A DNA stretch of 64,000 nt from Streptomyces sp. TS71-3 (GCF_018327685.1 NZ_BNEL01000003.1:2356001-2420000), one strand, 5' to 3'; counted from the stretch's first letter, positions 18,159 through 28,124 are shown. Program-made: numbers and translations. The notes: generated from the letters alone by a model not told the origin.

Positions 18159-19223
18159 ATGACCCACCGTTCGAGCCGCAACACCCCCTCCAGCAAGGCG
18201 TACGACCCGGAGATCGGCCGCCGGCTGAGCAGACGCGGCATGCTCGGCGTCGCCGCCGGTGCCACCGCCGCCGCGCTGCTCGGCACCGCCACGACCGCGG
18301 CCGAGGCCCTTCCCGCGGGCGCGCACGGCGGCGGCCACGGGCACGGCCGTCCCGCCGTTCCGAAGGGCCGCCTGGGCATCCAGCTCTACACGCTGCGCGA
18401 CAAGGTGGCTTCCGCGGGCTTCGCGGCCGTCTTCCACGAGCTGGAGCTGTACGGCTACGACGAGATCGAGTTCGCCGGCTACACGCAGGGCACGGGCGAC
18501 ATCACGACCGGCGAGCTCAGGCGCCTGGCGCGCGACCACGGGCTCAAGCCGATCGGCAGCCACGTCGGGTACTACGACGACAACAACCCGGGCGCGTACA
18601 CCTTCGCGCAGAACCTCACCCAGGTGCTCGACGACGCCCAGGCCCTCGGCCTGCCGCACATCGGCACGGCCTCCAACCCGGGCCGCTACGGCTCCACGGT
18701 GGACGGCTGGAAGCGGGCCGCCGAGGAGTTCAACACCTACGGCGCCGCGGCCCGCAAGCGGGGCATGAAGTTCTACCAGCACAACCACTCGGACGAGTTC
18801 GCCTTCGCGAGCGACCGGCCCGACGTGCGCCTGTACGACGTGCTGGTGGAGGAGACCGATCCGGACCTGGTCTTCCTGGAGATGGACATCTACTGGGCGT
18901 TCTGCGGGCAGTTCCGGTTCTCCAAGCGCCCCGACGGCACCCCCGCCCCGTTCGAGCCCATCGACTACGTGCTCAGGAACCCGGGCCGCTACCCGCTCTT
19001 CCACGTCAAGGACGGCGTACACGACGAATCCGCCACCGACGGCTACGACATGGTGGACGTCGGGGACGGAGACATCGACTACCAGTCCTTCCTGACCGCG
19101 GTGAACCACACCCGCAAGGGGCACGACCACCACTGGCAGGTCGAACACGACCAGCCGGCCGACTCCTACAGCACCGCCCGCCGCTCCGCGGCCTACCTGC
19201 TGGAGCTGAACGAGGGGCGGTAA
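18159..19223 (+). CDS. Tat-exported sugar phosphate isomerase/epimerase
   Basis: 354 residues; ATG preceded by CGAGGAG. A twin-arginine signal (LSRRGMLGVAAGATAAALLG) at residues about 25-45 places it outside the membrane, which is unusual for this fold. The barrel then shows LGIQLYTLRDKV, YDEIEFAGYTQG, KPIGSHVGYY, MKFYQHNHSDEF, FLEMDIYWAF, PLFHVKDGV and HHWQVEHDQP, with the usual metal ligands. A His/Gly-rich linker (HGGGHGHGR) follows the signal. It lies 153 bases after eboF, so it may have its own promoter. It could act on the same exported product or on extracellular sugars from the ThuA protein. Confidence 0.9.
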   Translation: MTHRSSRNTPSSKAYDPEIGRRLSRRGMLGVAAGATAAALLGTATTAAEALPAGAHGGGHGHGRPAVPKGRLGIQLYTLRDKVASAGFAAVFHELELYGYDEIEFAGYTQGTGDITTGELRRLARDHGLKPIGSHVGYYDDNNPGAYTFAQNLTQVLDDAQALGLPHIGTASNPGRYGSTVDGWKRAAEEFNTYGAAARKRGMKFYQHNHSDEFAFASDRPDVRLYDVLVEETDPDLVFLEMDIYWAFCGQFRFSKRPDGTPAPFEPIDYVLRNPGRYPLFHVKDGVHDESATDGYDMVDVGDGDIDYQSFLTAVNHTRKGHDHHWQVEHDQPADSYSTARRSAAYLLELNEGR

Positions 19224-19245
19224 CCGAGGGCCGGCCGGCCGGTTC

Positions 19246-20646
19246 TCACACCACTTCCCTGCTGATCGGCTGCGGGTTCGGCTCGATCTTCCTGCTGCCC
19301 CGGGGATAGCCCGGGTTCCGTAGGAAGAGCGCCAGGCCCGCAGCCACCAGGGAGATCACTCCGGCGGTGGTGTACGCACCGTCGTAGCCCCAGCGGTCGA
19401 TGACCATCGATCCGATGCCACCGCCGAACAGGCCGCTGACCACCTTTCCGCTGTAGGCGATGCCGTAGTTCGTGGCGTTGTTGTTCTCACCGAAGTAGTC
19501 CGGTGTGAGCGAGGCGAACATCGGATAGAACGCACCGCCGCCGAACCCGGAGAAGAAGGCGAATATCAGGAACAGCGCCTCGTTGTTCATGTTGCCCGCC
19601 CAGAGGATCCCCCACTGCGAGAAGCCCAGCACCAGGATCACGAAGATCAGGGCTGTCTTGCGGCCCCACAGGTCGGAGAGCCAGCCGACGACACCGCGCC
19701 CGACGCCGTTGACCACCGAGAGGATGCCCGCCGAGTTCGCCGCGACGAGCGGGCCGAAGCCCACGTCCTTCGCGAACGGCACCTGGAAGGAGATCCCGAA
19801 GATGGACACACCCGCGGTGATGACCAGCAGCACCCAGATGAGCGGCAGCTGACCGGTCTTGAGGGCCTCGATCGGCGTGTACTGCTTGGTCGCCGGCGGG
19901 TTCTTGGCGAGGCTGCGCGCCGTCTTCTTGTTCGCCTGCGCGTACTTCAGCGGATCGACCTCGGCAGGCCACCAGTTCTTCGGCGGGTCCTTGAAGAACC
20001 AGCCGCAGAGGGCGACCACGACGAGCACGAACACGCCGATGAGGTCGAGGACCGTCTTGTAGTTGCTGGTGTCGAAGGCGAAGTTGAAGATGAAGATGAA
20101 CGGCAGGGAGCCGTAGGCGAATCCGCCGTTGACGAATCCCGTCTTGCCGCCCCGCTTCTCCGGGAACCACTTGCCGACCATGTTGATGCAGGTCGAGTAG
20201 ACGAACCCGGAACCCGCTCCGCCCAGGACGCCGAATCCCACGATGGCGAGCCAGACGTTGTGGAAGTGGGATATCGCGAGGAATCCCAGCAGGGCCAGCA
20301 CGGAGCCGGTGAGCATGGCTCGGCGCGCCGTGAGGATGCCCTTCTCCCGCATCCATCCGGTCGGGAAGGAGACTCCCGCCTGGAAGAACGTCCAGACGCT
20401 CAGGATCCAGAAGGTGTTGCTCTGCGTCCAGCCGTGCGCCGAGGACAGCACGTCCTCCGCCGAACCGTACGCGTACTCGAACACGCTGATGGCCATCATC
20501 GCGACCCACGGCAGGTACACCATGAGCTTGCGGGAGTAACCGAGGATCTCCCGGTCGCTCTCGCCGACGCGATACATGCGGCCCATGCTGTCTGTCACTT
20601 CCCGGTACGCGATTCCTGCCGCGTCCGGTTGTTCCGTAGTGCTCAT
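19246..20646 (-). CDS. OFA-family MFS transporter (oxalate/formate antiporter-like)
   Basis: 466 residues with 12 predicted membrane helices. The start is the ATG at 20646 (MSTTEQPDAAG); the frame remains open further upstream only as an artefact. Features recalling OxlT-type transporters are the FQAGVSFPTGWMREKG segment, GVLGGAGSGFVYSTCINMVGKWFPEKRG, VNGVGRGVVGWLSDLWGRK and YFGENNNATNYGIAYSGK. It probably exchanges oxalate or a related dicarboxylate across the membrane. It is the last gene of a four-gene minus-strand group with formyl-CoA transferase and oxalyl-CoA decarboxylase. Confidence 0.9.
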   Translation of the reverse strand: MSTTEQPDAAGIAYREVTDSMGRMYRVGESDREILGYSRKLMVYLPWVAMMAISVFEYAYGSAEDVLSSAHGWTQSNTFWILSVWTFFQAGVSFPTGWMREKGILTARRAMLTGSVLALLGFLAISHFHNVWLAIVGFGVLGGAGSGFVYSTCINMVGKWFPEKRGGKTGFVNGGFAYGSLPFIFIFNFAFDTSNYKTVLDLIGVFVLVVVALCGWFFKDPPKNWWPAEVDPLKYAQANKKTARSLAKNPPATKQYTPIEALKTGQLPLIWVLLVITAGVSIFGISFQVPFAKDVGFGPLVAANSAGILSVVNGVGRGVVGWLSDLWGRKTALIFVILVLGFSQWGILWAGNMNNEALFLIFAFFSGFGGGAFYPMFASLTPDYFGENNNATNYGIAYSGKVVSGLFGGGIGSMVIDRWGYDGAYTTAGVISLVAAGLALFLRNPGYPRGSRKIEPNPQPISREVV

Positions 20647-20714
20647 GAGATCCCCTTGGCTTCGAAAGAACTGGCCAGCGCCCCCTGTCCAAACCTTTCG
20701 CGCACCGGGAAGGG

Positions 20715-22862
20715 CTAGGTGAGCAGCCCGGCAGCCCTTGCCCAGCGGTATTTCGCACCGAGGACCTGGACCGGCCTCTCGGTGGTATAGGGGTAGGCGA
20801 CGACGCCGCGTTCGAAGAGGTACTGACACGCCTCCTCGACCTCGGTGTCGCCCGCCAGCGAAGCCACCACCGGCTTCTCGATGCCCCGCTCGCGGAACTC
20901 CGCCACCACGCGGGCGGTGAGTTCGGCGAACACCATCGGCGGGGTGACGATGGTGTGCCAGTAGCCGAGCACCAGCGAGTGGATCCGCGGATCCTCCAGG
21001 CCCAGCCTGATCGTCGCCTCGTACGTCGACGGCGGCTCGCCGCCCGTGATGTCCACGGGGTTGCCCGCGGCGCCGAACGGCGGGATGAACTTCCGGAACG
21101 ACGCGTCGAGGTCGGCCGGGATCTCCATCAGCTTGAGGCCGCTGTCGGTGACCGCGTCGGAGAGCAGCACACCGCTGCCGCCGGCGCCCGTGATGATCAC
21201 GATGTTGTCGCCCTTGGGGGCGGGCAGCACGGGCAGCGCCCGCGCGTACTCCAGCATGTCGTTCAGCCCCGGTGCGCGGATCACACCGGCCTGCCGGAGG
21301 ATGTCGTCGTACACCGCGTCGTCGCCCGCGAGCGCGCCGGTGTGCGAGCCCGCGGCCTTGGCGCCCGCGGCCGTGCGGCCGGCCTTGAGGACCACCACGG
21401 GCTTCTTCGGCACCGTCTCGCGCGCGGCCGCCACGAACGCCCGGCCGTCCTTGAGGTCCTCCAGGTGCATGGCGATGCACTGGGTGTGCGGATCCTCGCC
21501 GAACCAGGTCAGCAGGTCGTCCTCGTCGATGTCCGACTTGTTGCCGAGGCCGACGATGGCCGACACGCCCGTCCTGGTGGTCCTGGCGAAGCCGAGGATG
21601 GCCATGCCGATGCCACCGGACTGCGAGGTGAGCGCCACACCGCCCTTGACGTCGTAGGGCGTGCAGAACGTGGCGCACAGGTCCTGCCAGGTGGCGTAGT
21701 AGCCGTAGATGTTCGGCCCGAGCATCCGGATGCCGAACTCCTCGGCGATCGCGACGATCTCCTCCTGGAGCGCGTGCTCACCGGTCTCCGCGAAGCCGGA
21801 CGGGATCAGCACCGCGTTGGGTATCCCCTTGGCGCCCACCTCGCGCAGCGCCGAGGCGACGAACTTGGCGGGGATCGCGAAGACCGCCACGTCCACGTCG
21901 CCGGGCACGTCCGTGACACTCTTGTACGCCTTGCGGCCCAGGATGTCGTCGGACTTGGGGTTCACCGGGTGGATGTCCCCGCCGAATCCGCCGTCGATGA
22001 GGTTGCGCATCACCGAGTTGCCGATCTTGCCCTGCTCGTTGGAGGCGCCGATCACCGCGATCGAGCGGGGCTCCATCAGCCGGCGCATCGACGTGAGGAT
22101 CTCGTCGCGGGTGAACGTGCGGCGCGGCTTCGGGATGCTCTCCGCGAGGATCACCCGGATGTCCGCGGCGACCGCGCTCTGCGCGGTGGCGATCACCGGG
22201 TTGAGGTCCACCTCGGCGATCTCCGGGAAGTCGGTGACCAGCTCGGAGACCCGGCGGATCTGCTCGGCCAGCGCCTCGCGGTGCACCGGCTGCTGGCCGC
22301 GCACGCCGCGCAGCACCTCCGCGGCCCGGATGGAGTCCAGCATCGAGGCGGCCTCGCCGGGGTCCACCGGCGCGAGGCGGAACGTGACGTCCTTGAGCAC
22401 CTCGACGAGCACGCCGCCGAGGCCGAACGCGACGACCTTGCCGAACGTCGGGTCGGTCACCGCCCCGATGATGACCTCCTGCCCCTGCGGCAGCAGCTCC
22501 TGCACCTGGATGCCCTCGATACGGGCCTCGGGGGCGTACGCACGGGCGTTCTCGACGATCTTGTGGAAGGTGGCCTTCACATCGTCGGCCCCCTCCACTC
22601 CGACGACGACGCCGCCGGCGTCGGTCTTGTGCAGGATGTCCGGCGAGACGATCTTCATGACGACGGGGCCGCCGAAGCGGGCCGCCGCGGCCACCGCCTC
22701 GTCGACGTCCCTCGCCAGGTCCTCACCGGGAACAGCGATGCCGTAGGCATCCGCGAGCACCTTGCCCTCGGGCGCGGTGAGGGCGGTGCGCCCCTCGGCC
22801 CGAACGGCATCGAGGAGGCCCCGCACCTTCCGTACGCGGGCTTCTCCATCAAGAGGTGGCAT
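20715..22862 (-). CDS. Acetate--CoA ligase family protein (ADP-forming acyl-CoA synthetase)
   Basis: 715 residues. An ATP-grasp domain comes first (residues 1 to about 235; GGPVVMKIVSPDILHKTDAGGV, AFGLGGVLVEVLKD). It is followed by the CoA-binding domain (MEPRSIAVIGASNEQGKIGNSV, about 265 onward) and succinyl-CoA-ligase-like flavodoxin domains (SQSGGIGMAILGF, KAGRTAAGAKAAGSHTGALAGDD). The beta-then-alpha order is a known variant of NDP-forming acyl-CoA synthetases. It makes or breaks an acyl-CoA with ATP/ADP, perhaps priming oxalate or recovering energy from formyl-CoA. Only three bases separate it from frc. The exact acid is unknown. Confidence 0.9.
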   Translation of the reverse strand: MPPLDGEARVRKVRGLLDAVRAEGRTALTAPEGKVLADAYGIAVPGEDLARDVDEAVAAAARFGGPVVMKIVSPDILHKTDAGGVVVGVEGADDVKATFHKIVENARAYAPEARIEGIQVQELLPQGQEVIIGAVTDPTFGKVVAFGLGGVLVEVLKDVTFRLAPVDPGEAASMLDSIRAAEVLRGVRGQQPVHREALAEQIRRVSELVTDFPEIAEVDLNPVIATAQSAVAADIRVILAESIPKPRRTFTRDEILTSMRRLMEPRSIAVIGASNEQGKIGNSVMRNLIDGGFGGDIHPVNPKSDDILGRKAYKSVTDVPGDVDVAVFAIPAKFVASALREVGAKGIPNAVLIPSGFAETGEHALQEEIVAIAEEFGIRMLGPNIYGYYATWQDLCATFCTPYDVKGGVALTSQSGGIGMAILGFARTTRTGVSAIVGLGNKSDIDEDDLLTWFGEDPHTQCIAMHLEDLKDGRAFVAAARETVPKKPVVVLKAGRTAAGAKAAGSHTGALAGDDAVYDDILRQAGVIRAPGLNDMLEYARALPVLPAPKGDNIVIITGAGGSGVLLSDAVTDSGLKLMEIPADLDASFRKFIPPFGAAGNPVDITGGEPPSTYEATIRLGLEDPRIHSLVLGYWHTIVTPPMVFAELTARVVAEFRERGIEKPVVASLAGDTEVEEACQYLFERGVVAYPYTTERPVQVLGAKYRWARAAGLLT

Positions 22863-22865
22863 GGA

Positions 22866-24107
22866 TCAGATCACTCCGTTCGACTTGAGCAGGCGCAGTT
22901 CCTCGTCCTGGAGGCCCAGTTCGCCGACGAACACCTCTGCGTTGTGCTCGCCCAGCAGGGGAGAGCTGGTGATCTCGACGGGTGAGTCGGAGAGCTTCAG
23001 GGGCGAGCCGACCGTGGTGAAGGTGCCACGCTCGGGGTGTGCGACCTCGACGACCATCTCGTTGGCCACCAGCGAGGAGTCCTCGATGATCTCCTTGGTC
23101 GACAGGATCGGGCCGCACGGGATGTTGTGGGCGTTGAGCTTCTCCAGGACCTCCCACTTGGGGAGCGTCGAGGACCACTCCTCGATCATCTGGAACATCT
23201 TCCCCAGCTTGGGCAGCCGGGCCTCCGGCGTCGCCCACTCGGGGTCGTCGACGAGCTCGGTGCGGCCGATCAGCCCGCAGATGGGCGCCCAGCCGACGGG
23301 CTGCACGATGACGTACACGTAGTCGTTCGGGCCGCCCGGCGCGCACTTGACGGCCCAGCCGGGCTGGCCGCCGCCGGAGGCGTTCCCGGAGCGGGGCACC
23401 TCGTCGCCGAAGTCGTCGTTCGGGTACTCCCGCAGCGCGCCGTGCGCGAGGCGCTGCTGGTCGCGCAGCTTCACGCGGCAGAGGTTGAGCACGGCGTGCT
23501 GCATCGCGACGTTCACACGCTGCCCGCGGCCGGTGTTCTCGCGCTGGAAGAGCGCCGCGAGGATGGCCGCCACGCAGTGCACGCCCGTGCCGGAGTCACC
23601 GATCTGCGCGCCGGTCGCCAGCGGGGGACCGTCGTCGAAGCCCGTGGTGGACATCGAGCCGCCCATCGCCTGGGCCACCACCTCGTACGCCTTGAACTTG
23701 GTGTACGGCCCGTCGCCGAAGCCCTTGATGGAGGCGTACACGAGCCGCGGGTTGATCTCCTGGATGCGGTCCCAGGTGAAGCCCATCCGGTCGATGGCGC
23801 CCGGCCCGAAGTTCTCGACCAGCACGTCGGAGCGGCGGATCAGCTCGGTCAGCAGCTCCTTGCCGCGCTCCGTCTTGGTGTTGAGCGTGATGCTGCGCTT
23901 GTTGCAGTTGAGCATGGTGAAGTACAGCGAGTCCACGTCCGGCAGGTCCCGCAGCTGCTTGCGGGTGATGTCGCCGGTCGGAGCCTCCAGCTTCACGACG
24001 TCCGCGCCGAGCCAGGCGAGCAACTGGGTCGCCGAGGGGCCGGACTGGACGTGCGTCATGTCGAGGACTCGGATGCCCTCGAGTGCCTTGGTCCCGGTAC
24101 TTGTCAT
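22866..24107 (-). CDS. frc: Formyl-CoA transferase (class III CoA-transferase)
   Basis: 413 residues, the usual family length. [20 protein letters not shown] opens the CaiB/BaiF fold. IGDSGTGVH places the nucleophilic Asp at residue 171, equivalent to Asp169 of the Oxalobacter enzyme. [12 protein letters not shown] matches the glycine loop that closes over the active site. It swaps CoA from formyl-CoA to oxalate, giving oxalyl-CoA and formate. The next enzyme upstream, 12 bases away, would decarboxylate oxalyl-CoA. Related CoA-transferases use other acids, so the oxalate assignment rests on the whole operon. Confidence 0.88.
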   Translation of the reverse strand: MTSTGTKALEGIRVLDMTHVQSGPSATQLLAWLGADVVKLEAPTGDITRKQLRDLPDVDSLYFTMLNCNKRSITLNTKTERGKELLTELIRRSDVLVENFGPGAIDRMGFTWDRIQEINPRLVYASIKGFGDGPYTKFKAYEVVAQAMGGSMSTTGFDDGPPLATGAQIGDSGTGVHCVAAILAALFQRENTGRGQRVNVAMQHAVLNLCRVKLRDQQRLAHGALREYPNDDFGDEVPRSGNASGGGQPGWAVKCAPGGPNDYVYVIVQPVGWAPICGLIGRTELVDDPEWATPEARLPKLGKMFQMIEEWSSTLPKWEVLEKLNAHNIPCGPILSTKEIIEDSSLVANEMVVEVAHPERGTFTTVGSPLKLSDSPVEITSSPLLGEHNAEVFVGELGLQDEELRLLKSNGVI

Positions 24108-24119
24108 GGCGCGTCCACC

Positions 24120-25814
24120 TCACTTGTACATGGTCTGGTTCATGGTTCCGGGGGCGTACGCGTCCGGGTCGACCCACACGTTGATCAGCGAGGGCTTGCC
24201 GGACTCGCGGGCGCGCTGCAGCGCGGGGCCGATGTCCGCGGGGTCGCGGACCTCCTCGCCGTAGCCGCCGAGCATCTGGGCGAACTTGTCGTACTGCACG
24301 TCGCCGAGGGTGTTGCCGACCCGCTCGCGCTCCTCGCCGTACTTGACCTTCTGGCCGTAACGGATCTGGTTCATCGAGGAGTTGTTGCCGACGATGCCGA
24401 CGAACGGGAGGTTGTAGCGGACCAGCGTCTCGAAGTCCCAGCCGGTGAGGCTGAAGGCGCCGTCGCCGAAGAGCGCGACGACCTCCTTGTCGGGACGGGC
24501 CTGCTTGGCGGCGAGCACGAACGGAACGCCGACGCCGAGGGTGCCCAGCGGGCCCGGGTCCATCCAGTGGCCCGGCGACTTCGGCTGCACGACCTGCCCG
24601 GAGAAGGTGACGATGTCGCCGCCGTCGCCGATGTAGATCGAGTCCTCGGTGAGGAAGTCGTTGATCTCGCTCACCAGGCGGTACGGGTGGATGGGCGAGG
24701 CGTCCGAGCGGAGGTTCGGCAGCCGCTTCTCCAGCGCCTTCTCCTCGGCCGCTCGCAGCTCGTCGATCCACTCCTTGCGCTTGGACGAACCGCCGTTGAC
24801 CCGGCCGGACGCGGCCTCGGTCACCGACTTCAGCACCAGGCCCGCGTCGCCCACGATGCCGAGGTCGATGTCGCGGTTCTTGCCGACGGTGCGGTAGTCC
24901 AGGTCGATCTGCACGACCGTGGCGTCCTGCGACAGCCGCTTGCCGTAGCCCATGCGGAAGTCGAACGGCGTGCCCACGATCACGATGACGTCCGCGTTGG
25001 AGAACGCGTAGCGCCGGGAGAGCTGGAAGTGGTGCGGGTCCCCGGGCGGCAGGGTGCCGCGGCCGGCGCCGTTCATGTACGCCGGGACGTTCAGGGTGCG
25101 CACCAGCTCGATCGCGGCCTCGGTGCCGCGCGTCGTCCACACCTGGCTGCCCAGCAGGATCGCGGGCTTCTCGGCGTGCACCAGCAGGTCGGCGAGCTTC
25201 TCGATGGCCTCGGGGTCGCCGGCGCTGCGGGTGGAGGCGCGGTACTGGCCCGCCTTGGGGATCCGGGCCTTCTCCAGCGGCACCTTCGCGTCGAGGACAT
25301 CGCGGGGGATCTCCAGGAACGACGGGCCCGGGGCACCGTGGTAGCACTCGCGGAAGGCCATCGACACCATGTCCGCCGCGCGCGCCGTGTCCGGCACCGT
25401 CGCGGCGAACTTGGTGATCGGGGTCATCATGTCGACGTGCGGGAGGTCCTGGAGGGACCCCATCTTGTGCTGCGTGTGCGCGCCCTGGCCGCCGATCAGC
25501 AGCATCGGCGACTCGGCGCGGAACGCGTTGGCGACACCGGTGACGGCGTCCGTGGTGCCGGGTCCCGCTGTGACGACGGCGCAGCCCGGCTTGCCGGTGA
25601 TGCGCGCGTACCCGTCGGCCGCGTGTGCCGCCACCTGCTCGTGGCGTACATCGACGACCTCTATGCCTTCGTCGACGCAGCCGTCATAGATGTCGATGAT
25701 GTGGCCGCCGCACAGGGTGTAGATGACCTCGACGCCCTCTGCTTTCAGCGCCTTGGCGACCAGATGCCCTCCGGAGATGAGGTCCGGGGTGCTGTCGCTG
25801 CTCTCGTCGGACAT
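24120..25814 (-). CDS. oxc: Thiamine-diphosphate enzyme, probable oxalyl-CoA decarboxylase
   Basis: 564 residues from the ATG at 25814; the longer frame upstream (to 26006) crosses the operator and is not used. TPP-enzyme landmarks: YTLCGGHIIDIYDGC and DVRHEQVAAHAADGYAR (catalytic Glu of the Pyr domain), AGPGTTDAVTGV, and GDGAFSLTGWDFETLVRYNLP with NN (TPP/Mg motif, about residues 453-478). Homologues are often annotated as acetolactate synthase. Pairing with frc and an OFA-type transporter favours oxalyl-CoA to formyl-CoA plus CO2. 2-Hydroxyacyl-CoA lyase is the main alternative. Confidence 0.82.
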   Translation of the reverse strand: MSDESSDSTPDLISGGHLVAKALKAEGVEVIYTLCGGHIIDIYDGCVDEGIEVVDVRHEQVAAHAADGYARITGKPGCAVVTAGPGTTDAVTGVANAFRAESPMLLIGGQGAHTQHKMGSLQDLPHVDMMTPITKFAATVPDTARAADMVSMAFRECYHGAPGPSFLEIPRDVLDAKVPLEKARIPKAGQYRASTRSAGDPEAIEKLADLLVHAEKPAILLGSQVWTTRGTEAAIELVRTLNVPAYMNGAGRGTLPPGDPHHFQLSRRYAFSNADVIVIVGTPFDFRMGYGKRLSQDATVVQIDLDYRTVGKNRDIDLGIVGDAGLVLKSVTEAASGRVNGGSSKRKEWIDELRAAEEKALEKRLPNLRSDASPIHPYRLVSEINDFLTEDSIYIGDGGDIVTFSGQVVQPKSPGHWMDPGPLGTLGVGVPFVLAAKQARPDKEVVALFGDGAFSLTGWDFETLVRYNLPFVGIVGNNSSMNQIRYGQKVKYGEERERVGNTLGDVQYDKFAQMLGGYGEEVRDPADIGPALQRARESGKPSLINVWVDPDAYAPGTMNQTMYK

Positions 25815-25929
25815 GGCGGAGTCCTGTCCCTTCGTAGGGGAGGGGTGAGAGCTCCCGTGCTGCTCACAGGCGCTCTCACCGGGTTGCTGCGGTGGTTTCG
25901 CGGTGGTGTTCTCTGCGGTACTCAGTAGA

Positions 25930-25958
25930 TTGCATACAGTCGACGAATACTGTATGAA
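25930..25958. promoter_or_regulatory. Divergent promoter with perfect palindromic operator
   Basis: CATACAGT (25933-25940), an eight-base spacer, and ACTGTATG (25949-25956) form a perfect inverted repeat between the oxc (minus) and sucC-like (plus) starts. It coincides with a plausible plus-strand promoter: -35 TTGCAT (25930-25935), 17-base spacer, -10 TATGAA (25953-25958). A dimeric repressor, for instance of GntR or LacI type, bound here would control both directions. No matching regulator is adjacent. Confidence 0.7.
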
Positions 25959-26060
25959 GCTTGTTATCCCGCATCCGGTGGGTGGTGTCCAGGGGGCGTG
26001 CACCACTTTTCGAGGCGCCGAGGGATCTTCACCCGGCGTCCACAGCAGTCAGGAGCCGAG

Positions 26061-27200
26061 ATGGACCTGTACGAACACCAGGCAAGGGAACTCTTCGAGG
26101 AGCACGGAATCGTGGTACCGAAGGCGGAGGTCACCGACGCCCCCAAGGGGGCCCGGGAGATCGCCCGCCGGCTGGGAGGGCGCGTCGTCGTCAAAGCGCA
26201 GGTGAAGACGGGTGGACGCGGCAAGGCCGGCGGAGTCAAGATCGCCGCCGACCCCGCCGCCGCCGAACTGACGGCACGTCAGATACTCGGGATGGACATC
26301 AAGGGCCACACGGTCCACAAGGTGATGGTGGTCGCGCCGGTCGACATCGAGCAGGAGTACTACGTCTCCTACGTGCTCGACCGCGCCTCCGGCCGGTTCC
26401 TCGCCATCGCGTCCGCCGAGGGCGGCATGGACATCGAGCAGGTGGCCGCCACCCGGCCCGAGGCCGTCGCGCGCATCCCCATCGACCCCGCGGAGGGGGT
26501 CACCTCCGCCCGCGCCGCGGAGATCGCCGAAGCCGCCCAGCTGCCGCCGCAGACGGTCGACGTCCTCATCAGGCTCTGGGAGGTCCTGGTGCGCGAGGAC
26601 GCGCTGCTCGTCGAGGTCAACCCGCTGGTACGCACCGCCCAGGGGCAGATCCTCGCGCTGGACGCGAAGGTCACCCTCGACGACAACGCCCGCTTCCGGC
26701 AGACCCGCTGGGGCGAGAGCCTCGCCGCGCTCGACGACGAGGGCGACGCCCTGGAGGCGACGGCCGCGGAGAAGGGCCTCAACTACGTCAAGCTGGACGG
26801 CGAGGTCGGCATCATCGGCAACGGCGCCGGACTCGTCATGTCCACCCTCGACGTGGTCGCCGGCTGCGGCGCCCGGCCCGCCAACTTCCTCGACATCGGC
26901 GGCGGGGCGTCCGCCCAGGTGATGGCCGACGGCCTCGGCGTCATCCTGGCCGACCCCGCCGTCAGGTCCGTGTTCGTCAACGTCTTCGGCGGCATCACCG
27001 CCTGCGACGCGGTCGCCGACGGCATCGTGCAGGCTCTTCAGACCGTACGGCTCACCAAACCCCTCGTCGTACGGCTCGACGGCAACAACGCCGTGCAGGG
27101 CCGCACCATCCTCGAAACGCACCGCCACCCGCTCGTCGAGCAGGCCACCTCCATGGACGGCGCCGCGCGCCGCGCCGCCGACCTCGCCAACGCGCACTGA
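26061..27200 (+). CDS. sucC: Succinyl-CoA synthetase beta subunit (second copy, in oxalate locus)
   Basis: 379 residues from the ATG at 26061 (AGGAG five bases upstream; [12 protein letters not shown] is the canonical beginning). ATP-grasp domain with [29 protein letters not shown] and the CoA-ligase part with [24 protein letters not shown] and [13 protein letters not shown]. Partner of the next gene, 12 bases downstream. A housekeeping sucCD pair normally lies elsewhere in Streptomyces; this pair sits divergently from oxc/frc and probably uses the acyl-CoA of that pathway. Slightly shorter than usual (about 390). Confidence 0.9.
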   Translation: MDLYEHQARELFEEHGIVVPKAEVTDAPKGAREIARRLGGRVVVKAQVKTGGRGKAGGVKIAADPAAAELTARQILGMDIKGHTVHKVMVVAPVDIEQEYYVSYVLDRASGRFLAIASAEGGMDIEQVAATRPEAVARIPIDPAEGVTSARAAEIAEAAQLPPQTVDVLIRLWEVLVREDALLVEVNPLVRTAQGQILALDAKVTLDDNARFRQTRWGESLAALDDEGDALEATAAEKGLNYVKLDGEVGIIGNGAGLVMSTLDVVAGCGARPANFLDIGGGASAQVMADGLGVILADPAVRSVFVNVFGGITACDAVADGIVQALQTVRLTKPLVVRLDGNNAVQGRTILETHRHPLVEQATSMDGAARRAADLANAH

Positions 27201-27212
27201 AGGAGCCGGGAC

Positions 27213-28124
27213 ATGGCCATCTACCTCACCAAGGAGAGCAAGGTCCTCGTCCAGGGCATGACCGGTGGCGAGGGCATGAAGCACACCCGCAGGATGCTCG
27301 CCGCGGGCACCGACGTGGTGGGCGGCGTCAACCCCCGCAAAGCCGGCCGGTCCGTCGACTTCGACGTCCCCCAGGACCTTAAGGGTCTGGGAGGTACCCC
27401 CACCGCCGTCCCGGTCTTCGGCTCCGTGCGCGAGGCCATGGACGAGACCGGCGCCGACGTCAGCGTGGTCTTCGTGCCGCCCGCCTTCTGCAAGGCGGCG
27501 GTCATGGAGGCCGCGGACGCCGGCATCGGCCTCGCCGTCGTCATCACCGAGGGCATCCCCGTCCACGACGCCGTCGTCTTCCAGGCACACGCCAGGGCGA
27601 GCGGCACCCGGGTCATCGGCCCCAACTGCCCCGGCCTGATCACGCCCGGCCAGTCCAACGCCGGCATCATCCCCGCCGACATCACCAAGCCCGGCCGGAT
27701 CGGCCTGGTCTCCAAGTCCGGCACGCTCACCTACCAGCTCATGTACGAGCTGCGCGACGTCGGCTTCTCCACGTGTGTGGGCATCGGCGGCGACCCCGTC
27801 ATCGGCACCACCCACATCGACTGCCTCGCCGCCTTCCAGGACGACCCCGAGACCGACCTGATCGTGCTCATCGGGGAGATCGGCGGCGACGCCGAGGAGC
27901 GGGCCGCGGCCTTCATCCAGGACCACGTCACCAAGCCCGTCGTCGGCTACATCGCCGGCTTCACCGCCCCCGAGGGCAAGACCATGGGCCACGCCGGCGC
28001 GATCGTCTCCGGCTCCTCGGGCACGGCGGCCGCCAAGCAGGCGGCGCTGGAGGCCGCCGGAGTCCGGGTCGGCTCCACCCCCACCGCAGCCGCCCGGCTC
28101 GTGCTGGAGCAACTGCGTACCTGA
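27213..28124 (+). CDS. sucD: Succinyl-CoA synthetase alpha subunit (second copy)
   Basis: 303 residues, beginning [21 protein letters not shown] (the first 15 or so residues are the CoA-binding P-loop region). The phospho-histidine motif GHAGAI is at about residues 251-256, and [11 protein letters not shown] and SKSGTLTYQ are present. Residues about 51-63 ([13 protein letters not shown]) are extra relative to the usual loop; they are encoded by a palindromic repeat at 27367-27403 that keeps the frame. GGAG lies before the start. It forms the alpha-beta ligase with the preceding gene. Confidence 0.9.
   Translation: MAIYLTKESKVLVQGMTGGEGMKHTRRMLAAGTDVVGGVNPRKAGRSVDFDVPQDLKGLGGTPTAVPVFGSVREAMDETGADVSVVFVPPAFCKAAVMEAADAGIGLAVVITEGIPVHDAVVFQAHARASGTRVIGPNCPGLITPGQSNAGIIPADITKPGRIGLVSKSGTLTYQLMYELRDVGFSTCVGIGGDPVIGTTHIDCLAAFQDDPETDLIVLIGEIGGDAEERAAAFIQDHVTKPVVGYIAGFTAPEGKTMGHAGAIVSGSSGTAAAKQAALEAAGVRVGSTPTAAARLVLEQLRT
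27367..27403 (+). repeat. Palindromic mini-repeat inserted in sucD
   Basis: The sequence CCCCCAGGACC - TTAA - GGGTCTGGGAGG followed by TACCCCCA forms an imperfect hairpin. Its appearance matches short Streptomyces intergenic palindromes, but here it adds about 13 codons in frame inside sucD. Confidence 0.6.

Noticed and set aside
20955..25928. Long plus-strand frames (676 and 963 codons) opposite frc, oxc and the acyl-CoA synthetase
   Set aside because: Compositional shadows; the minus-strand genes carry clear catalytic motifs.
25815..26006. An N-terminal extension of 64 residues for oxc
   Set aside because: It would translate through the divergent promoter and palindrome; the ATG at 25814 gives the normal family start.
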